Assembly: GCA_963793005.1 (NCBI GenBank)
Contig: CAWBYP010000002.1
Location: 930,001-994,000 of the forward strand
Source of the DNA: RPQJ01 sp963793005
Lineage (GTDB): Bacteria > Pseudomonadota > Gammaproteobacteria > Steroidobacterales > Steroidobacteraceae
Direction: 5' to 3'
Length of the DNA stretch: 64,000 nt
In this document: positions 63,314 through 64,000 of the stretch, in pieces
Numbering within the stretch: the first letter of the stretch is position 1
How the letters are laid out: every line of letters starts with the position of its first letter
Translations under genes and position numbers: made by a program
Notes under the pieces: generated by a model
The model's input: the letters and a program-made list of their open reading frames with translations, nothing else
The model's database searches: none
What the model was told of the DNA's origin: nothing

Positions 63314-64000
63314 ATGAAGCCGCCTGCCCGCATCGTGTCCTACCGGCGACGGCTGTTCCTGGCTCTCGTTTCTTGCCCCGCGATCGCCTTCCCGGCGGAC
63401 GTCGCGGACCAGTCCTGCCGGATCCAGGTGGTCGAGGACCCGCGGCTCGAGGGACTGCGCGCAGCAGACCCTGAGGACCCGCACATCAACATCACCAGCG
63501 ACCAGGGCGACATGACGCGCGCGGGCGACGCGGAACTCTCGGGTAACGTTTCCATCCAGATGGGTCAGCGACTGCTCACGGCAGACAAGGCCACCGTCGA
63601 TGCCGATAAGCGCAGCGTCACGGTGCAGGGCAAGGTCGAGTACCTCGATCCGATCATCCACGTCACCGGCCGCGACGGCCAGTTTGCCGACGGCGCCGGG
63701 ATTTTCGAGGGCGCGAAATTCGAGCTGGTGGATGGCTCGGGTCGCGGTGCCGCAAAGGACGCAAGGCTGCACGACGAAACGATGCTCGACCTCGAGGGTG
63801 TGCGCTATACGGCCTGCCCGCCCGGAAACAATGACTGGGAGATCAAGGCCGGCAAGATCTCGCTTGACCAGGAGTCGAGCACCGGCACGGCGCGCAACGT
63901 GCGGCTGGACTTCAAGGGCGTGCCGATAATGTACTCGCCGTGGCTGTCGTTTCCGGTGGGCGACCAGCGCAAGTCCGGACTGCTGTTTCCGGCATTTGGC
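63314..64000 (+). CDS. lptD: LPS-assembly protein LptD, N-terminal part (continues beyond the window)
   Basis: 229 codons from ATG 63314 to the window end, with no stop. A basic N-terminus and hydrophobic stretch (LFLALVSCPAIAFPADV) form a signal peptide. The OstA/LptA-like periplasmic domain follows (HINITSDQGDMTRAGDAELSGNVSIQMG, ATVDADKRSVTVQGKVEYLD). VRYTACPPGNNDWEIKAGKISLDQ and IMYSPWLSFPVGDQRKSGLL lead into the barrel. Two cysteines, in DQSCRI and YTACPP, can be the N-terminal pair for the LptD disulphides. Translocates LPS to the cell surface with LptE. Confidence 0.97.
   Translation, partial: MKPPARIVSYRRRLFLALVSCPAIAFPADVADQSCRIQVVEDPRLEGLRAADPEDPHINITSDQGDMTRAGDAELSGNVSIQMGQRLLTADKATVDADKRSVTVQGKVEYLDPIIHVTGRDGQFADGAGIFEGAKFELVDGSGRGAAKDARLHDETMLDLEGVRYTACPPGNNDWEIKAGKISLDQESSTGTARNVRLDFKGVPIMYSPWLSFPVGDQRKSGLLFPAFG

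Overview
The window is GC-rich, densely coded DNA from a Gram-negative bacterium, most likely a member of the Gammaproteobacteria outside the enterics (a Xanthomonadales/Steroidobacterales/Chromatiales-like lineage; this placement is inference). It carries outer-membrane biogenesis genes (lolB, lptD, an lpxD-like gene). The order tRNA-Gln/ispE/lolB beside hemA-prfA-prmC, and prs-rplY-pth-ychF, is the usual gammaproteobacterial arrangement. The mreBCD-mrdA-rodA-mltB-dac cluster and amgK-murU beside lptD fit the same group. About 60 protein genes and two tRNAs fill the window. No gene-free stretch exceeds 300 bases, and I see no insertion sequence, prophage, CRISPR array or rRNA. Layout: 1-6122 is a stress or dormancy-like group: cupin fragment, phosphoribosyltransferase, two COG2187 kinases, a divergent PRPP synthetase paralogue, short HPF and a tandem UspA protein. 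6279-14569 holds a dicarboxylate/cation symporter, an active/inactive M16 peptidase pair, an orphan LpxD-like acyltransferase, a fatty-acid desaturase and a TIR-FlgO/TolB-TPR protein. 14701-24965 is housekeeping: tRNA-Met, ychF, pth, rplY, prs, tRNA-Gln, ispE, lolB and a TPR protein, then divergent hemA-prfA-prmC. 25021-33337 is a complete seven-gene menaquinone operon, menF-D-H-B-A-C-E, on the minus strand. 33456-37165 carries a cyclophilin, mtgA, a flavin monooxygenase and a glycine-zipper lipoprotein. 37196-42773 is a methionine operon: an ArsR-methyltransferase regulator, metF and metH. 42937-46814 has a small kinase, an isoprenylcysteine-methyltransferase-like protein, hslO and a class I fumarase. 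46826-50036 is gatCAB. 50171-59746 is a nine-gene cell-elongation operon, mreB-mreC-mreD-mrdA-rodA-mltB-dac-dat-ybeD. 59701-63260 is lipB, lipA, murU and amgK on the minus strand. lptD runs off the right edge. How the genes work together: the mre/mrd/mltB/dac/dat cluster, mtgA, and amgK-murU supply elongation, trimming and recycling of peptidoglycan. lolB, lptD and the lpxD-like gene build the outer membrane. The men operon provides a low-potential quinone for anaerobic or microaerobic respiration, which suits the dormancy-like group at the left end. A striking technical feature is that four otherwise intact genes (COG2187 kinase, menC, metH, gatB) each carry one frameshift of the same sense, equal to +1 base. 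Because gatB is normally essential in organisms that rely on it and all conserved residues on both sides are intact, sequencing or assembly error is the most economical explanation.
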